DNA of 64,000 nt from Acidobacteriaceae bacterium (GTDB lineage Bacteria > Acidobacteriota > Terriglobia > Terriglobales > Acidobacteriaceae). This document shows, piece after piece, positions 25,109 to 35,263 of the stretch; position 1 is the first letter of the stretch, and each line of letters begins with the position of its first letter. The notes below the pieces were generated by a model that was given only the letters and a program-made list of their open reading frames with translations, did not search any database and was not told where the DNA came from. The position numbers and the translations under genes are program-made. The stretch lies in contig PLBY01000077.1 in the NCBI GenBank assembly GCA_003134655.1, forward strand, positions 95,516 through 159,515, in the 5' to 3' direction.

Positions 25109-25885
25109 ATGCAGGGCCAGACAGCACTGGTAACCGGAGCCAGCCGGGGAATCGGAAAAGAAATTGCCCTTGAACTGGCGCGAAATGGATACCGCGTCGC
25201 GGTCAATTACTACAACGATCCGGCGCCTCTGGTGGAGGCGACCATCGGTGAGATTCGCGCCCTTCAAGCCCCGCAGCAAGACGGTGTGCTGCCCATTCAG
25301 GCCGACATCCGGTCGAGCACGCAGGTCACGGCGATGTTCGAGCGCGTCATCAGCACGTTCGGCGGGCTTGATCTTTTGGTGAACAACGCCGGAGTACAGA
25401 CCTGGAAGCCACTCCTTGATGTAACTGAAGAAGAGTGGGACCTAGTCGTCGACACCAACTTGAAGGGTTGCTTCCTGTGCACGCAGCAAGCCGCCAGATA
25501 CATGAAAGACCACGGCGGCGGCTCGATCGTGAACCTGGGCTCGGGATGCAACAAGCTTGCGTTCCCCTCTTTGGTGGCTTACACGGCGAGCAAGGGCGGA
25601 ATTGAGATGTTCACCAAAGAGGCCGCGGTCGAACTGGGCCAGTACAACATACGCGTGAACTGCCTGGCGCTGGGGTCGATTGAGTCCGAGCGCACCCGAG
25701 CCGAAGATCCAGACTACGCCGGCACGTGGTCCAAGCTGACGCCTTTGGGGCGGGTGGGAACGGCCGCCGACATCGCGCCCACGGTGGTTTTTCTCGCCAG
25801 CAAGGGCGCATCGTTCATCAGCGGACAGACCATCTGGATCGACGGAGCGCTGTTCACGAAGGCGCAGTGGCCATACAAGAAGTGA
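25109..25885 (+). CDS. short-chain dehydrogenase/reductase (3-oxoacyl-ACP reductase-like)
   Basis: The ATG at 25109 with GAGG a few bases upstream gives 258 residues starting right at the Rossmann strand (MQGQTALVTGASRGIGKE). Classical SDR motifs are present: TGASRGIG, NNAG, a Ser in NLGSGCN and the YTASKGG catalytic Tyr/Lys. The usual helical C-terminal part ends in WIDGALFTKAQWPYKK. Substrate cannot be deduced; FabG-like and sugar dehydrogenase activities are both common in this group. Confidence 0.85.
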   Translation: MQGQTALVTGASRGIGKEIALELARNGYRVAVNYYNDPAPLVEATIGEIRALQAPQQDGVLPIQADIRSSTQVTAMFERVISTFGGLDLLVNNAGVQTWKPLLDVTEEEWDLVVDTNLKGCFLCTQQAARYMKDHGGGSIVNLGSGCNKLAFPSLVAYTASKGGIEMFTKEAAVELGQYNIRVNCLALGSIESERTRAEDPDYAGTWSKLTPLGRVGTAADIAPTVVFLASKGASFISGQTIWIDGALFTKAQWPYKK

Positions 25886-25941
25886 TGGGCATCGCGACGC
25901 GGTCACGGCACGAACCCGGTCCTCGTAGTACACTTTCCGGC

Positions 25942-27090
25942 ATGATGCCAAAACATTTCACGACCGTATTCGTTACCGTCCTTTTAAGCCTGACGATCGG
26001 CGGCTTCGCCCTCGCGCAGGCCAGCAAGCGACATGAGCAGGCAGTGCAGCAAAAACCTTTTGGCACGCAGGATGGGAGGCCCGTCACCTTGTACACGCTC
26101 ACCAACGCTAACGGTGTCGAAGTCGACACCATGAATTACGGCGGCATCATTCTTTCTATCCGCGTGCCTGACCGCAAAGGGCAGTTCGCTGATATCGTCC
26201 TCGGTCACGAGAGCCTTGAAGGCTATGTTCCAAATCCTCCGTACATCGGCGCCGTTGTCGGACGCTATGCCAACCGCATCGCTAACGGCACCTTCACGCT
26301 GGACGGCAAGACCTACACTTTGCCCAAGAACGATGGCCCCAATACTCTGCACGGCGGCACCGACAAGACATTCAATAAAGTTGTTTGGGATGGCGAGCCC
26401 CTGAAGGGCAAGGCTGGCGTCACCTACACCTATCTCAGCAAAGACGGTGACGACGGCTTCCCCGGCAATCTGAAGCTTCGAGTGACCTACACGCTGACTA
26501 ACAGCAACGAACTGGTCATCGACTACGAAGCCACGACGGACAAGGCCACGCCTATCAATCTGAGCCAGCACAGTTATTTCAACCTGGCCGGAGAAGGTAC
26601 CAGCGACATTCTGAATCACGAGCTCACGCTCAACGCCGATCGCTTTACCCCGGTCGACAAGAATCTGATCCCGACAGGCGAACTGCGTCCCGTCAAAGGA
26701 ACGCCGATGGATTTCACTACCGCGACCAAAATCGGCGCCCGCATCGACGACAACTACGACCAACTCGTGCTGGGCCACGGCTACGACCACAACTGGGTCA
26801 TCAACGGTAAAGGCGACGGCCTTACTCTGGCTGCCCGCATGTACGAACCGACCAGCGGACGCGTGCTGGAAGTCTCAACGACGCAGCCCGGGGTCCAGTT
26901 CTACACGGGAAACTTCCTCGACGGGACAGTTACAGGAAAGCAGGGCCACGTTTACAAGCGGCGCTACGGCTTCTGCCTGGAGACGCAGCACTTCCCGGAC
27001 TCACCGAATCATCCGGACTTCCCCACCACAATCCTGAAACCGGGTGAGACGTTCAAATCGACGACGGTGTTTAAGTTTTCGACAAAATAG
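25942..27090 (+). CDS. galM: secreted aldose 1-epimerase (galactose mutarotase family)
   Basis: From the ATG at 25942 the 382-residue product has a signal peptide ending ALAQA and the mutarotase fold: GRYANRIANGTF, PNTLHGG with the catalytic-site histidine, SQHSYFNLAG, GYDHNW and the C-terminal glutamate in LETQHFPDSPN. It interconverts alpha and beta anomers of hexoses, here presumably in the periplasm before uptake. It is 56 bases after the SDR gene. The upstream open frame into the SDR gene is a shadow. Confidence 0.9.
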   Translation: MMPKHFTTVFVTVLLSLTIGGFALAQASKRHEQAVQQKPFGTQDGRPVTLYTLTNANGVEVDTMNYGGIILSIRVPDRKGQFADIVLGHESLEGYVPNPPYIGAVVGRYANRIANGTFTLDGKTYTLPKNDGPNTLHGGTDKTFNKVVWDGEPLKGKAGVTYTYLSKDGDDGFPGNLKLRVTYTLTNSNELVIDYEATTDKATPINLSQHSYFNLAGEGTSDILNHELTLNADRFTPVDKNLIPTGELRPVKGTPMDFTTATKIGARIDDNYDQLVLGHGYDHNWVINGKGDGLTLAARMYEPTSGRVLEVSTTQPGVQFYTGNFLDGTVTGKQGHVYKRRYGFCLETQHFPDSPNHPDFPTTILKPGETFKSTTVFKFSTK

Positions 27091-27103
27091 AGTTGGGAGC
27101 GAT

Positions 27104-28915
27104 CTACTTCGGTCCGATAGCCTGCGCCACCACGGCCGCCAGCGGAATCTCCAGAGTCCCAGCCTTGCTGGAGCCCTGATCGTAGACACCAGAGCGCAGG
27201 TAGACAGCCGCCGTGGGCACGTCGATCTCCAGGCTGAACGAGACGCCTTTTGCCTGCGCCACGGAGTAGCGATCAGGCGGCAATGTCAGCTCCAGCATCC
27301 GCACCATCCAGTTCAGCGGCTTGCCGTCGCGGTCGTAACCGAGCAGCGTCACTTCGAGATTGCCGTGGCGCGCTCCGTCAGGAGCAGGCTCGAGGGTCAG
27401 ATGATCGGCCGCGACGTTGAAACTCACGCTGTAGCGCGTCACCGGCCCTTTCATATTCTCGTTGTCGCCAGCGCGCTGCGCTCCCGCCGCTGGTTGCGGG
27501 CTCGCGGCCAGCACGCGCATCGTATACACAATGGAGGTCGAGTCCGGCGTCCCATGGTCCATCAAAGGCCGCAACGGATCGCCCGTGGGCTTCGACTGAG
27601 CCGATTGCACAAATGTCTCGTTCGTAGCGTAGTAGCCCCGGCGATATGAGAGCTGGTAGCTGCCTCCACTCACCTTCACTTCGATGTGGCGCAACCGGCC
27701 ATCCATATTTTTGTTAGTCGGTGAATAAGTGATCGTGTAGTAGTGCGTTCCGTGGTTGAGCACATGGGCCAAGGCGTCGTTCAGTCCGTTCGTGTTGTAG
27801 AGCGCTTCGCCGCCGGTGTCCTTTGCCAACTCATCCATCGCAGCGAAGCTGGCATTGCGTTCCGTGCTTCCCGCTTGCAGATCGTTTACCTGGTACTGCG
27901 TCATCTGCTGCTCGGCCTTCACGCCGGCAATCTTGGGCAGCTGTGGGCCGCTGAAATCGTATTGGCGGTCTACGGCAATGCCTTGCGCACCGATAGGATA
28001 GATCGCGACTTGCGCTGCAGTCAGCAGATTCGCCGTCCTCGCCACATCGGCCTGGTATTGCCGCATCACTTCCGCTCCTCCTAGACTGAAGTCGCCGAAG
28101 ATACTGAGTGGGAAAGAGCCCGAGAACCAGATCACATTCTTGCGTCCCGGAATTCCCTGCAGATAGCGGGCAAGCTGCTGCATCGCCTCCAGGGTAATCT
28201 GGACGCGCGCGTCCGTCTGAGACGAGGCGGTCTCTTGCTGAAACTGTTTGAGAGCATCGGCCGACGCCTGAATCTGCGCCGATCCCGTCGATGCCGCCAT
28301 TTCTTGCATCTGAGCGACCATTCGCGCGTTGGCATCCACTTCGGTGCTCGTCTGCAGCAGCGGCGACAATTGCGGGTTGCCCGCCGACTTCTGTCCATTC
28401 ACAGCCGCCATCAGCACCGCGGGATCGCCCGTGAATCCCTGAACGAAGCGCAGTCGCGCCCCGAGGGTGAAGATCGCGAGCCGGGTACCTGGGCGGATTC
28501 CCTTGATGTACTTGATCATTTGCGCGTGCACGTAGCTCTGATCGGACATCTGGGTGTTGAGCGCGTCCAGCAACAGAATGTTTGCCGCGTCGCCCGTCTT
28601 GGCCAACGGCAGGTTGGAGAACGTATTGGGCGGCAGCTTGGCTTGGAGAGCTGACATGTCGGGCAGCCCCGCATGCTCCTCGAAAGACGTTAAGGCCTGA
28701 GGTTTACCATCCTCGAAGATTAGAAACTGTTCCTGAGGCAGCCCGGTGACGGGCTCGTCCTTACTGTTGGTGACGACTACGTCCACCAGAACCCTGCGCA
28801 CATTGGCACGGAAGGTCGGTTGTTGGCTGGAGGAATCAGGATTGGAAGTTTGAGAATAGGCAGGAAAAACCGAAAGTAGAACGACACCGAGCAGGCAACC
28901 GCGGGTCGCGAACAT
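27104..28915 (-). CDS. secreted VWFA-related protein of the acidobacterial type (TIGR03436-like)
   Basis: The ATG at 28915 follows AGGAGG and begins a signal peptide ending AYSQ. The 603-residue protein shows the layout of the acidobacterial VWFA-related family: an N-terminal strand region (RVLVDVVVTNSKDEPVTGL, FLIFEDGKPQ), a von Willebrand A-like domain (ILLLDALNT in place of a full MIDAS DxSxS motif, VIWFSGSFPL), and a C-terminal beta-rich part (YYTITYSPTNKNMDG). A coiled, glutamine/alanine-rich insertion occurs near residue 215-260. The role is unknown; these are abundant in Acidobacteriota. It is convergent with the epimerase gene, 13 bases apart. Confidence 0.88.
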   Translation of the reverse strand: MFATRGCLLGVVLLSVFPAYSQTSNPDSSSQQPTFRANVRRVLVDVVVTNSKDEPVTGLPQEQFLIFEDGKPQALTSFEEHAGLPDMSALQAKLPPNTFSNLPLAKTGDAANILLLDALNTQMSDQSYVHAQMIKYIKGIRPGTRLAIFTLGARLRFVQGFTGDPAVLMAAVNGQKSAGNPQLSPLLQTSTEVDANARMVAQMQEMAASTGSAQIQASADALKQFQQETASSQTDARVQITLEAMQQLARYLQGIPGRKNVIWFSGSFPLSIFGDFSLGGAEVMRQYQADVARTANLLTAAQVAIYPIGAQGIAVDRQYDFSGPQLPKIAGVKAEQQMTQYQVNDLQAGSTERNASFAAMDELAKDTGGEALYNTNGLNDALAHVLNHGTHYYTITYSPTNKNMDGRLRHIEVKVSGGSYQLSYRRGYYATNETFVQSAQSKPTGDPLRPLMDHGTPDSTSIVYTMRVLAASPQPAAGAQRAGDNENMKGPVTRYSVSFNVAADHLTLEPAPDGARHGNLEVTLLGYDRDGKPLNWMVRMLELTLPPDRYSVAQAKGVSFSLEIDVPTAAVYLRSGVYDQGSSKAGTLEIPLAAVVAQAIGPK

Positions 28916-29036
28916 TGCGAACCTCCTCTTAACAGGGAAGGGTACCACGAATGCGGAACCGGCTATGTCGAGATGCGGTATAGACTTGCATAGAAGTGTG
29001 TAAACGTGCCTTAACAGGACCAATCGTGAGGGTGCA

Positions 29037-31655
29037 TCACTCCCCGCGCAACTCCTCGACCAGCGCCTTCTCCACTCGCTTGCAATGTTCCGCCTTGAGC
29101 TTTTTCCCGCCCGACGTCAGATAAAAAGTATCGATTGCCATCTGCCCTTCGGTATCGATCAACGCGATCTCAATATTGCATTCCTGATCTGACAGGCATG
29201 AAGCAATCCGATGCAGCAGCCGCGGACGGTCTTGCGTAATCACCTGCACCAGGGTGCTCGTCGACGAGGACGAATCGTCAAAATCAATCTTGGTTTCAAC
29301 TTTTACCTTCGCGATTGCTCCCTTTTCCGCGCGCTGGCGGTCGCGGAGCATCTTCTCCAGATCAGCTTCGCCCAGAAGCACATCGGTCACGCTGCGCTTG
29401 AACCGTTCCCACTCGGAAAGATTCAACTCCAAAGTGCGGAACCGGTCGGTGAAGTAGAGAGTATCCACTACCGTTCCCGCCTCATTGGAGAACGCGTTGG
29501 CCTTCACAATGTTCATTCCCCACGCCGCCAGCACGCCGGCCAGCTTGGCAAACAGAAACGGACGATCTCTGGTCACCAGCGTTAACTCATACCAGTGCCG
29601 CCCGCGTTTCAAGTCAACCTGCACCGGATCTTCGCCGAGTTCGTCGGCCATTCCCATGTGGCGCATCACTTCTTCGGCGGTATGCACCAGCAAATAGCGC
29701 TGCGGGAATCCCTCGAGAAACTCTTTGAACTTGCTGCTGGTCACTGGCGCCAGCGACCGCAACCGCGCCAACTTTTCATCGTTCACATCCGCATGCACGC
29801 GCTGATCGGCGCTGCGGTTCAGATAGTTCTCGGCGCCCATGTAGAGCTGCCAGACGTTCTCCGCTTTCCACGGCGTGAGCGCCTCCGGATTCACGGCCTT
29901 GATGTCGGCGTATGTCATCAATGCGAGCATTTTCAGCCGTTCGGGTGTTCCCATCTTCTCGGCGAAGGCCGCCACTGTCTCCGGATTGAAAATGTCACGC
30001 CGCAGCGCCGCCGACAGTTCGAGGTGACTCGCGATCAGAAACAGCACCTCTTCCCGTTCCTTGGGATCCATGTCGAGCCGGTCCATTGCGTGATTCGCAA
30101 TGTCGAGGCTGGCCTCCACGTGGTTGCCGCCGGGCACGCCTTTGCCGGTATCGTGCAGCAACAACGCCAGGTACAACAACTCTGGATCTTCCAGTTCACC
30201 GAGCAGTTCCGCGTAACGCTTGTCCCACTCCGACTGCGACTGCTTCAGGCGGTGCAGGCTTTCGATCGCGAGAAAGGAATGTTCGTCCACGGTGAACCGG
30301 TGATAGAAATCGCGCACCACCAGCGAGTCGATCAACTTGATTTCCGGCAGTAAGAGAGTCAACAGACGAAGCGATTGCATGGCGCGCAGCGCGTCCGCCG
30401 CATGCGGCTGCAGCAAGGTCTCCTGCAGGTACAGCCACAGTTCCGCTCCCCGGGGCGGCATCGAGGCCAGCGCCGGAAGCGCCTGCTCGATTCGGTATTC
30501 GGTGGTTGCGCTCAACTTCAGCCCGTGGTGCGCCATGAAATGGAACAGCCGCAGCAGCACTTCAGGATCCTGTAGCGCCGAAGGCTGTTGCAGAAAAATG
30601 AGGCCATCCACCACCGAAAAATCCGGCGTGGTGAGCCGCGACCGCCAGCTTTGCACCTGCCGGTACAGCGCCGACCACGCTTCCGGAATTTCTTCCAGCA
30701 GTTGCGTGACAGTCCGCTGGACCGCGCGCGCGTGCCCGAAATAAAGCCGCATCCAGTCGGCGGCCGAGAGTTCACCAGAGTCCGCGCCTCCAGTCGGCGA
30801 TCCGACAATGGTCGCTCCAACCTTCCGCGCCGCCGCTTCATCCTGGGCCTCCCAGCTCAGCGTGTTGTCATCGCGTCCGTGGCGGAAGTGCAGAAAACAG
30901 CGTGCCGACATCAGGAAGTCCAGCGCCGCATCGAGTTGCTTGCGCACCGGAGCGCGCAGCGAACTGGAGTCGGGCCAGTCGTGGAGCTTGTCCATTGCCG
31001 AAATCAGGGCAAGCCAGCTGGCGACGTTGCAGTCGCGCAACCCTCCCGGCGCCTCCTTCAGATTCGGCTCCAGGTGATAGAGCGTCATTCCGTATTTCGC
31101 ATGACGCTCGCGAGTGACCTCCGCCAGCCCCTGCAGCAGTGCCTTGGACTCGCGCATCACCAGCTTGGGAATGACCTTGTCGTGAAGCCGCCGGAATAAA
31201 TCGTGATTCCCCGCGAGGTACCGGCAATCGAGAAGAGAAATCGTGAACTCAGTATTGTTCGGGTCGTAGCGGTCGCACTCGCCCAAGGTCCGCGAAGCTG
31301 GACTCAGCTTCAGCCGTAAGTCCCACAATTCCTGCGAAAAACGGCGGACAGGATCTTTGAAGGCCTTCTCCGCCTCGCGATCCCCAAAAAGAAAAAGCAG
31401 ATCGATGTCGGAATAGGGGAACATCCATCCCCGGCCGAATCCTCCGGTGGCGATGAGGGTAAAGTTGGCGGGCTTGGCAGGGTCGGGCGATACGAGGTCG
31501 CGCCACAGCCGTGCCAGAATGTCTTCCACCAGCCGGGTGCGTTGCGCCACGGCCGAGCGCCCGTCCCCGGAGACCTCGAACTCCCGCTGAATGCGCGCCG
31601 ATTCGTCGCTCAGGGAGCCGCGCAGTTCGCTGATCAATGAGGACGCTGCCATCAT
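29037..31655 (-). CDS. glnD: bifunctional PII uridylyltransferase/uridylyl-removing enzyme
   Basis: The 872-residue protein has the complete GlnD order: nucleotidyltransferase domain (GGFGRGWMFPYSDIDLLFLFG is its signature, about residues 70-90), the GlnD PII-uridylyltransferase helical region, an HD hydrolase domain (LLLHDTGKG) and two C-terminal ACT domains that sense glutamine (RPFLFAKLAGVLAAWGMNIV and RPRLLHRIASCL). It uridylylates PII when glutamine is low and reverses this when it is high. Its target gene glnB lies 129 bases upstream on the same strand. Two consecutive ATG codons mark the start. Confidence 0.95.
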   Translation of the reverse strand: MMAASSLISELRGSLSDESARIQREFEVSGDGRSAVAQRTRLVEDILARLWRDLVSPDPAKPANFTLIATGGFGRGWMFPYSDIDLLFLFGDREAEKAFKDPVRRFSQELWDLRLKLSPASRTLGECDRYDPNNTEFTISLLDCRYLAGNHDLFRRLHDKVIPKLVMRESKALLQGLAEVTRERHAKYGMTLYHLEPNLKEAPGGLRDCNVASWLALISAMDKLHDWPDSSSLRAPVRKQLDAALDFLMSARCFLHFRHGRDDNTLSWEAQDEAAARKVGATIVGSPTGGADSGELSAADWMRLYFGHARAVQRTVTQLLEEIPEAWSALYRQVQSWRSRLTTPDFSVVDGLIFLQQPSALQDPEVLLRLFHFMAHHGLKLSATTEYRIEQALPALASMPPRGAELWLYLQETLLQPHAADALRAMQSLRLLTLLLPEIKLIDSLVVRDFYHRFTVDEHSFLAIESLHRLKQSQSEWDKRYAELLGELEDPELLYLALLLHDTGKGVPGGNHVEASLDIANHAMDRLDMDPKEREEVLFLIASHLELSAALRRDIFNPETVAAFAEKMGTPERLKMLALMTYADIKAVNPEALTPWKAENVWQLYMGAENYLNRSADQRVHADVNDEKLARLRSLAPVTSSKFKEFLEGFPQRYLLVHTAEEVMRHMGMADELGEDPVQVDLKRGRHWYELTLVTRDRPFLFAKLAGVLAAWGMNIVKANAFSNEAGTVVDTLYFTDRFRTLELNLSEWERFKRSVTDVLLGEADLEKMLRDRQRAEKGAIAKVKVETKIDFDDSSSSTSTLVQVITQDRPRLLHRIASCLSDQECNIEIALIDTEGQMAIDTFYLTSGGKKLKAEHCKRVEKALVEELRGE

Positions 31656-31784
31656 GAAAGTAATTCACCCCGCGCCGCTTGCCACTGGGGGAGGCCACTT
31701 CAATCGCTGCCTGTCAGATGCTTTCCGGTCGCGTCCCGGTCGTATTTGTTCTAACGTCTTTGCGCCAACCCGCGTGCTGCGAGC

Positions 31785-32123
31785 CTACAGTGCGCCTTCG
31801 CCGCGCTCGTCATTGCGGATGCGAATTGCCTCATCCACGCGGGACAGAAAAATCTTCCCGTCACCGATCTTGCCCGTGCGCGCGGCTCCCAGAATGGCCT
31901 GCACAGCTTTCTCGACCATCGTGTCGGCCAGCACCATCTCGAGCTTCGTCTTGGGGATCAAATCGACGCTGTACTCACGTCCGCGGTAGACCTCGGTATG
32001 CCCCTTCTGCCGTCCGTGACCGCGCACCTCAAGGACGGTCATGCCTTCGACGCCGATTTCATGCAGCGCAGTTTTGACCGCTTCCAGCCTGGAGTTTTGA
32101 ATGACCGCCTCAATCTTCGTCAT
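31785..32123 (-). CDS. glnB: nitrogen regulatory protein P-II
   Basis: The 112-residue protein is a standard PII: N-terminal MTKIEAVIQNSRLEAVKTAL, T-loop with the uridylylation target Tyr51 in RGREYSVDL, and the B- and C-loop regions (ARTGKIGDGKIFL). PII integrates glutamine, 2-oxoglutarate and ATP/ADP signals and controls glutamine synthetase and ammonium uptake. It precedes glnD without an amtB or glnA neighbour. The link to 2-oxoglutarate made by the operon at 1747 is only conceptual. Confidence 0.95.
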   Translation of the reverse strand: MTKIEAVIQNSRLEAVKTALHEIGVEGMTVLEVRGHGRQKGHTEVYRGREYSVDLIPKTKLEMVLADTMVEKAVQAILGAARTGKIGDGKIFLSRVDEAIRIRNDERGEGAL

Positions 32124-32383
32124 AATGTCGTCAAGTCCTGTTGTGCGTTCTTGAACATCATCGCCGGGTCAGAATGCTCCAGCATCTCTCCCTGGCCAGC
32201 CTCTACGCCGACGCTTCCCAATAATATCCCTCTTCGCCGTATCGGGAGGCGATCCTTGCCCGTCCTGCTACCCAAAACCCGCGATTCTTTCCGTTCCAAG
32301 ACCGCCTCAATGTACCGTCCACGACAGTTTCACGGAAATCGAAACTATTTATCGTGCCTATCAGGTTTTGTTATTGATTGGGC

Positions 32384-35026
32384 TCAGAACTTGAATTGCA
32401 CGTCCAACTGCATGCGCCGTGGAGGCAGGGCCGCGACCGGCTGGCCGAACAGAGGCGAGGATTGCGTTCCGATGTAGGTGACGTAATTCGGGTGATTCAG
32501 CACGTTAAAGGAATTCAGTGAGACCGAGAGGACCTTGGCTTCTTTCTTCGCCTTCGAGAGCGGGAAATCGTGGGACAGGTTCAGGTCCAGAGTGATCTGG
32601 CCCGGGCCAGGCATCGTGTTGCGCGCGATACCCGCGGGACGATCGTTGAGAATGCCGTCGTGATTATCGTCGCCCCCGGTAGTGATATCGACGGGCTTGC
32701 CCGCGTAGAGGGAAAGCGCCACACCTAGCGTAAAGAACCGGGTGGGTTGCGTCGATGCCAGTAGATCGAACTTCTGGAGGCGGTCGTTGTCGGCGCGTCC
32801 CCAATCCGCCGCGGCGTTGTAGCTGTTGGCGGGGAAGTATGTGATGCCGCTGGTGTTGTTGTTGGTGCGGCTCAGCGAGTATTGAATCTGTCCAGAGAAA
32901 TATTTGCTGGGCTTGCCGCGGAAGGTAAGTTCCAGCGCGTTGCCCTTCAGGTATCCCAGGGACTGCATTTCCCGCACCTGCCCGAGAGCAGGCTTGGGAA
33001 AGACATAGGCTCCCCCGGCCAGCACCGGAGCATTCGCGTCAATGGACCGGAAGGAGCCGATGCCGCGCGTGCCGATATAAACCGCGCTAAACGTGCTCTT
33101 GGCGGTGACCTGGCGCTCCATCCCTGCGCTGTACTGCAGAACATAGGGAATATGCGCGTGAGGATCCAGCACCACCACGCTGACGGGAATTTGCGACAGA
33201 ACCGCAGGGTTGATGGGGTACGAAACCAGCGGCTGGTCGACGATGAAGCGCAGCAGGTTAACGCCATTGAAGTGCAGCAGATCGCCGATCGGGCTGGGGC
33301 CGGTCCGGTCGTAGAAGATGCCCGCGCCCCCGCGGATTACGGTTTTGCTCTTTGCGCTCGGGGCCCACGCAAAGCTGGCTCGCGGCGCAAAGTTGTCGGG
33401 ATCGTCGTAAAAATAGTTCTGCCAGTAGTAGCGCAGTCCGAGGTACAGAGAAAAAGTCGGGCGGACGCGGATATTGTCTTCCACGAACGCGCAGATAACC
33501 TTTTCCAGAAAAGCCACGTGCCCCTGGCCCGTCTGCACCAGGTAGGTGGCCGGCGTCGCCGCGGTATAGTCGGCGGAACTCGCGAAGGTGTAGGTACCGG
33601 CGCGATTCGTAAAGTCGTCGAGTCCCCGTCGGCTGATGTCCGGGATATCGACTCCAAAGCTGAGCTGATGCTTCCCGTTGGCGTAGGTTGAGAAGTCGGT
33701 CCCGTCGAAATGGAATTCCGTTCGCTGGGTATCAGCCTGCGCGCCGCCCGCGGTAAACAGTCCCGAGACCGCGATCTGTGCCTCAGGTTGAATACTGGAA
33801 ACCTGCGAGTCGAAGTGTCCCACTAGAAATCGCAACTGATTGACCCAGTGTGGCGAAAACTGGTGCAGATGGCTGATGTTGAGTTCGTGTTCCAGAAAGC
33901 TCGCGTCGGTGCCTGTGCTGGGAAGCATCGTGCCGCCGACGTTTGAATTCTGGCTCGAGCGATGCTCGTACGAGTATCCAATCCAGAACTGATCTCCATT
34001 GGCAAAATCGTGAAACACGCGGCCAGAGCCGAAGAAATGGCGCGAGGGATTGGGAACGGTCTGGGCGATCGGACCGAAGCCCAGCGACTCCGCGGCCGCA
34101 ATGGCGTTCGCATCGACGATGCCTTGCAGGTCCACCATGTCGTAGTCGAGTGACGCCAGAAAACTGGTGTGCTTGCTGTGGCCGATCGGCCCGGTCACCG
34201 AGCCCTCGTAGTATTGCCGGCTCTCGGAAGGCTTCACGACGGCGAAGGCGTTGCTCGCGTCGAAGACCGAGTTACGAAACATGAAGTTCAACTCGCCGTG
34301 ATAGTCGGAAGTCCCGCTCTTCGTAACGATCTCCAGGCGGGCGCGACCTGGCCGCGAGAAGCGGGCAGAGTAGGGATTGTTGTTGATCTTCACTTCCTGA
34401 ACGGCGGACGGCGTAACGCCCGGTCCGTTGGCTTCAATCCCATTCACCACCAGGCTCACGCCGTTCGTCCCGATCGCGTTATCGTCGAGGAAGCGGGACA
34501 TAGTTGTGATGTAGTCCTGGTCGAAGACGGGGACGCGGTCGAGCGCATCGCGATCAATGGCGTTGGCGTTCTGATTCTCGGAGATTTCGGTGCTCACGAG
34601 CGGAACATTGATTCCAGTCGCCACGGTGACGTTTTCGGTGTCGACGGAAATCTGCATGACGGTACGGATCGGCGTGGACCGCTTGTTCGTGACCACGGCC
34701 GGAACGCTGGCATCGCGAAAGCCCTCCGCATGACACTCCAACGTGTATTTTCCGATAGCAATGTTGTCGAACCGGAAGGCGCCGACTTCGTCAGTCGCTG
34801 TCCGGGCGAGGACCTCAGCCTTCGCGCTCAGCAGGGAAACGTCCGCCTTGACGATCGCTGCTCCCGAAGGATCTAACAGGGTTCCACTGATGGAATGGGA
34901 GGCCGTTCGATCTGCGGCAGACCCGGAATTGGTGGCCTGATCGGGTTCCTGGGCAAAAACATGGGAGGGTTTCGCCAGGCCAAGGAGCGCCGCAAGCAGC
35001 AGGCAGAGAAGGCGGCCTTTCGACAC
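32384..35026 (-). CDS. Oar-like TonB-dependent receptor, shorter type
   Basis: The preferred start is the GTG at 35026, preceded by AAGGAT at a 5-base distance, which begins a compact signal peptide (MSKGRLLCLLLAALLGLAKP...VFAQ); an ATG at 35059 has no ribosome site. The 880-residue product has a carboxypeptidase-regulatory-like domain (SISGTLLDPSGAAIVKADV), a plug and a barrel ending in a phenylalanine (LDVQFKF). It is about 470 residues shorter than the receptor at 11256, which fits a different Oar subgroup. Ligand unknown; the gene stands alone. Confidence 0.88.
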   Translation of the reverse strand: MSKGRLLCLLLAALLGLAKPSHVFAQEPDQATNSGSAADRTASHSISGTLLDPSGAAIVKADVSLLSAKAEVLARTATDEVGAFRFDNIAIGKYTLECHAEGFRDASVPAVVTNKRSTPIRTVMQISVDTENVTVATGINVPLVSTEISENQNANAIDRDALDRVPVFDQDYITTMSRFLDDNAIGTNGVSLVVNGIEANGPGVTPSAVQEVKINNNPYSARFSRPGRARLEIVTKSGTSDYHGELNFMFRNSVFDASNAFAVVKPSESRQYYEGSVTGPIGHSKHTSFLASLDYDMVDLQGIVDANAIAAAESLGFGPIAQTVPNPSRHFFGSGRVFHDFANGDQFWIGYSYEHRSSQNSNVGGTMLPSTGTDASFLEHELNISHLHQFSPHWVNQLRFLVGHFDSQVSSIQPEAQIAVSGLFTAGGAQADTQRTEFHFDGTDFSTYANGKHQLSFGVDIPDISRRGLDDFTNRAGTYTFASSADYTAATPATYLVQTGQGHVAFLEKVICAFVEDNIRVRPTFSLYLGLRYYWQNYFYDDPDNFAPRASFAWAPSAKSKTVIRGGAGIFYDRTGPSPIGDLLHFNGVNLLRFIVDQPLVSYPINPAVLSQIPVSVVVLDPHAHIPYVLQYSAGMERQVTAKSTFSAVYIGTRGIGSFRSIDANAPVLAGGAYVFPKPALGQVREMQSLGYLKGNALELTFRGKPSKYFSGQIQYSLSRTNNNTSGITYFPANSYNAAADWGRADNDRLQKFDLLASTQPTRFFTLGVALSLYAGKPVDITTGGDDNHDGILNDRPAGIARNTMPGPGQITLDLNLSHDFPLSKAKKEAKVLSVSLNSFNVLNHPNYVTYIGTQSSPLFGQPVAALPPRRMQLDVQFKF

Positions 35027-35263
35027 TAAGATCCTTAACGGTGATTTGTCGCCCCGCATCGATAACGAGGGTACCTGAGGAACCTGAAAGCGCTCTGAAA
35101 AACGACCTGCGGGCTCCGGTTGGCTCAGAGCGGGACGGGCGGCTTCTACAGTGTTTCCCGGATGGCGCGTACTTGAAACACCGGAGAGAATCGTGCTTCG
35201 TCGCTTCAAGGTTTTTTGCCGAGAACGCGTTGGAAGCGCGCCAAGGGGCAGTGGAGGGTTATC

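Noticed and set aside
32124-32383. Sigma-54 promoter for glnB
   Set aside because: A TGGC...GC string on the minus strand has 12 bases instead of 10 between GG and GC, so it does not fit.
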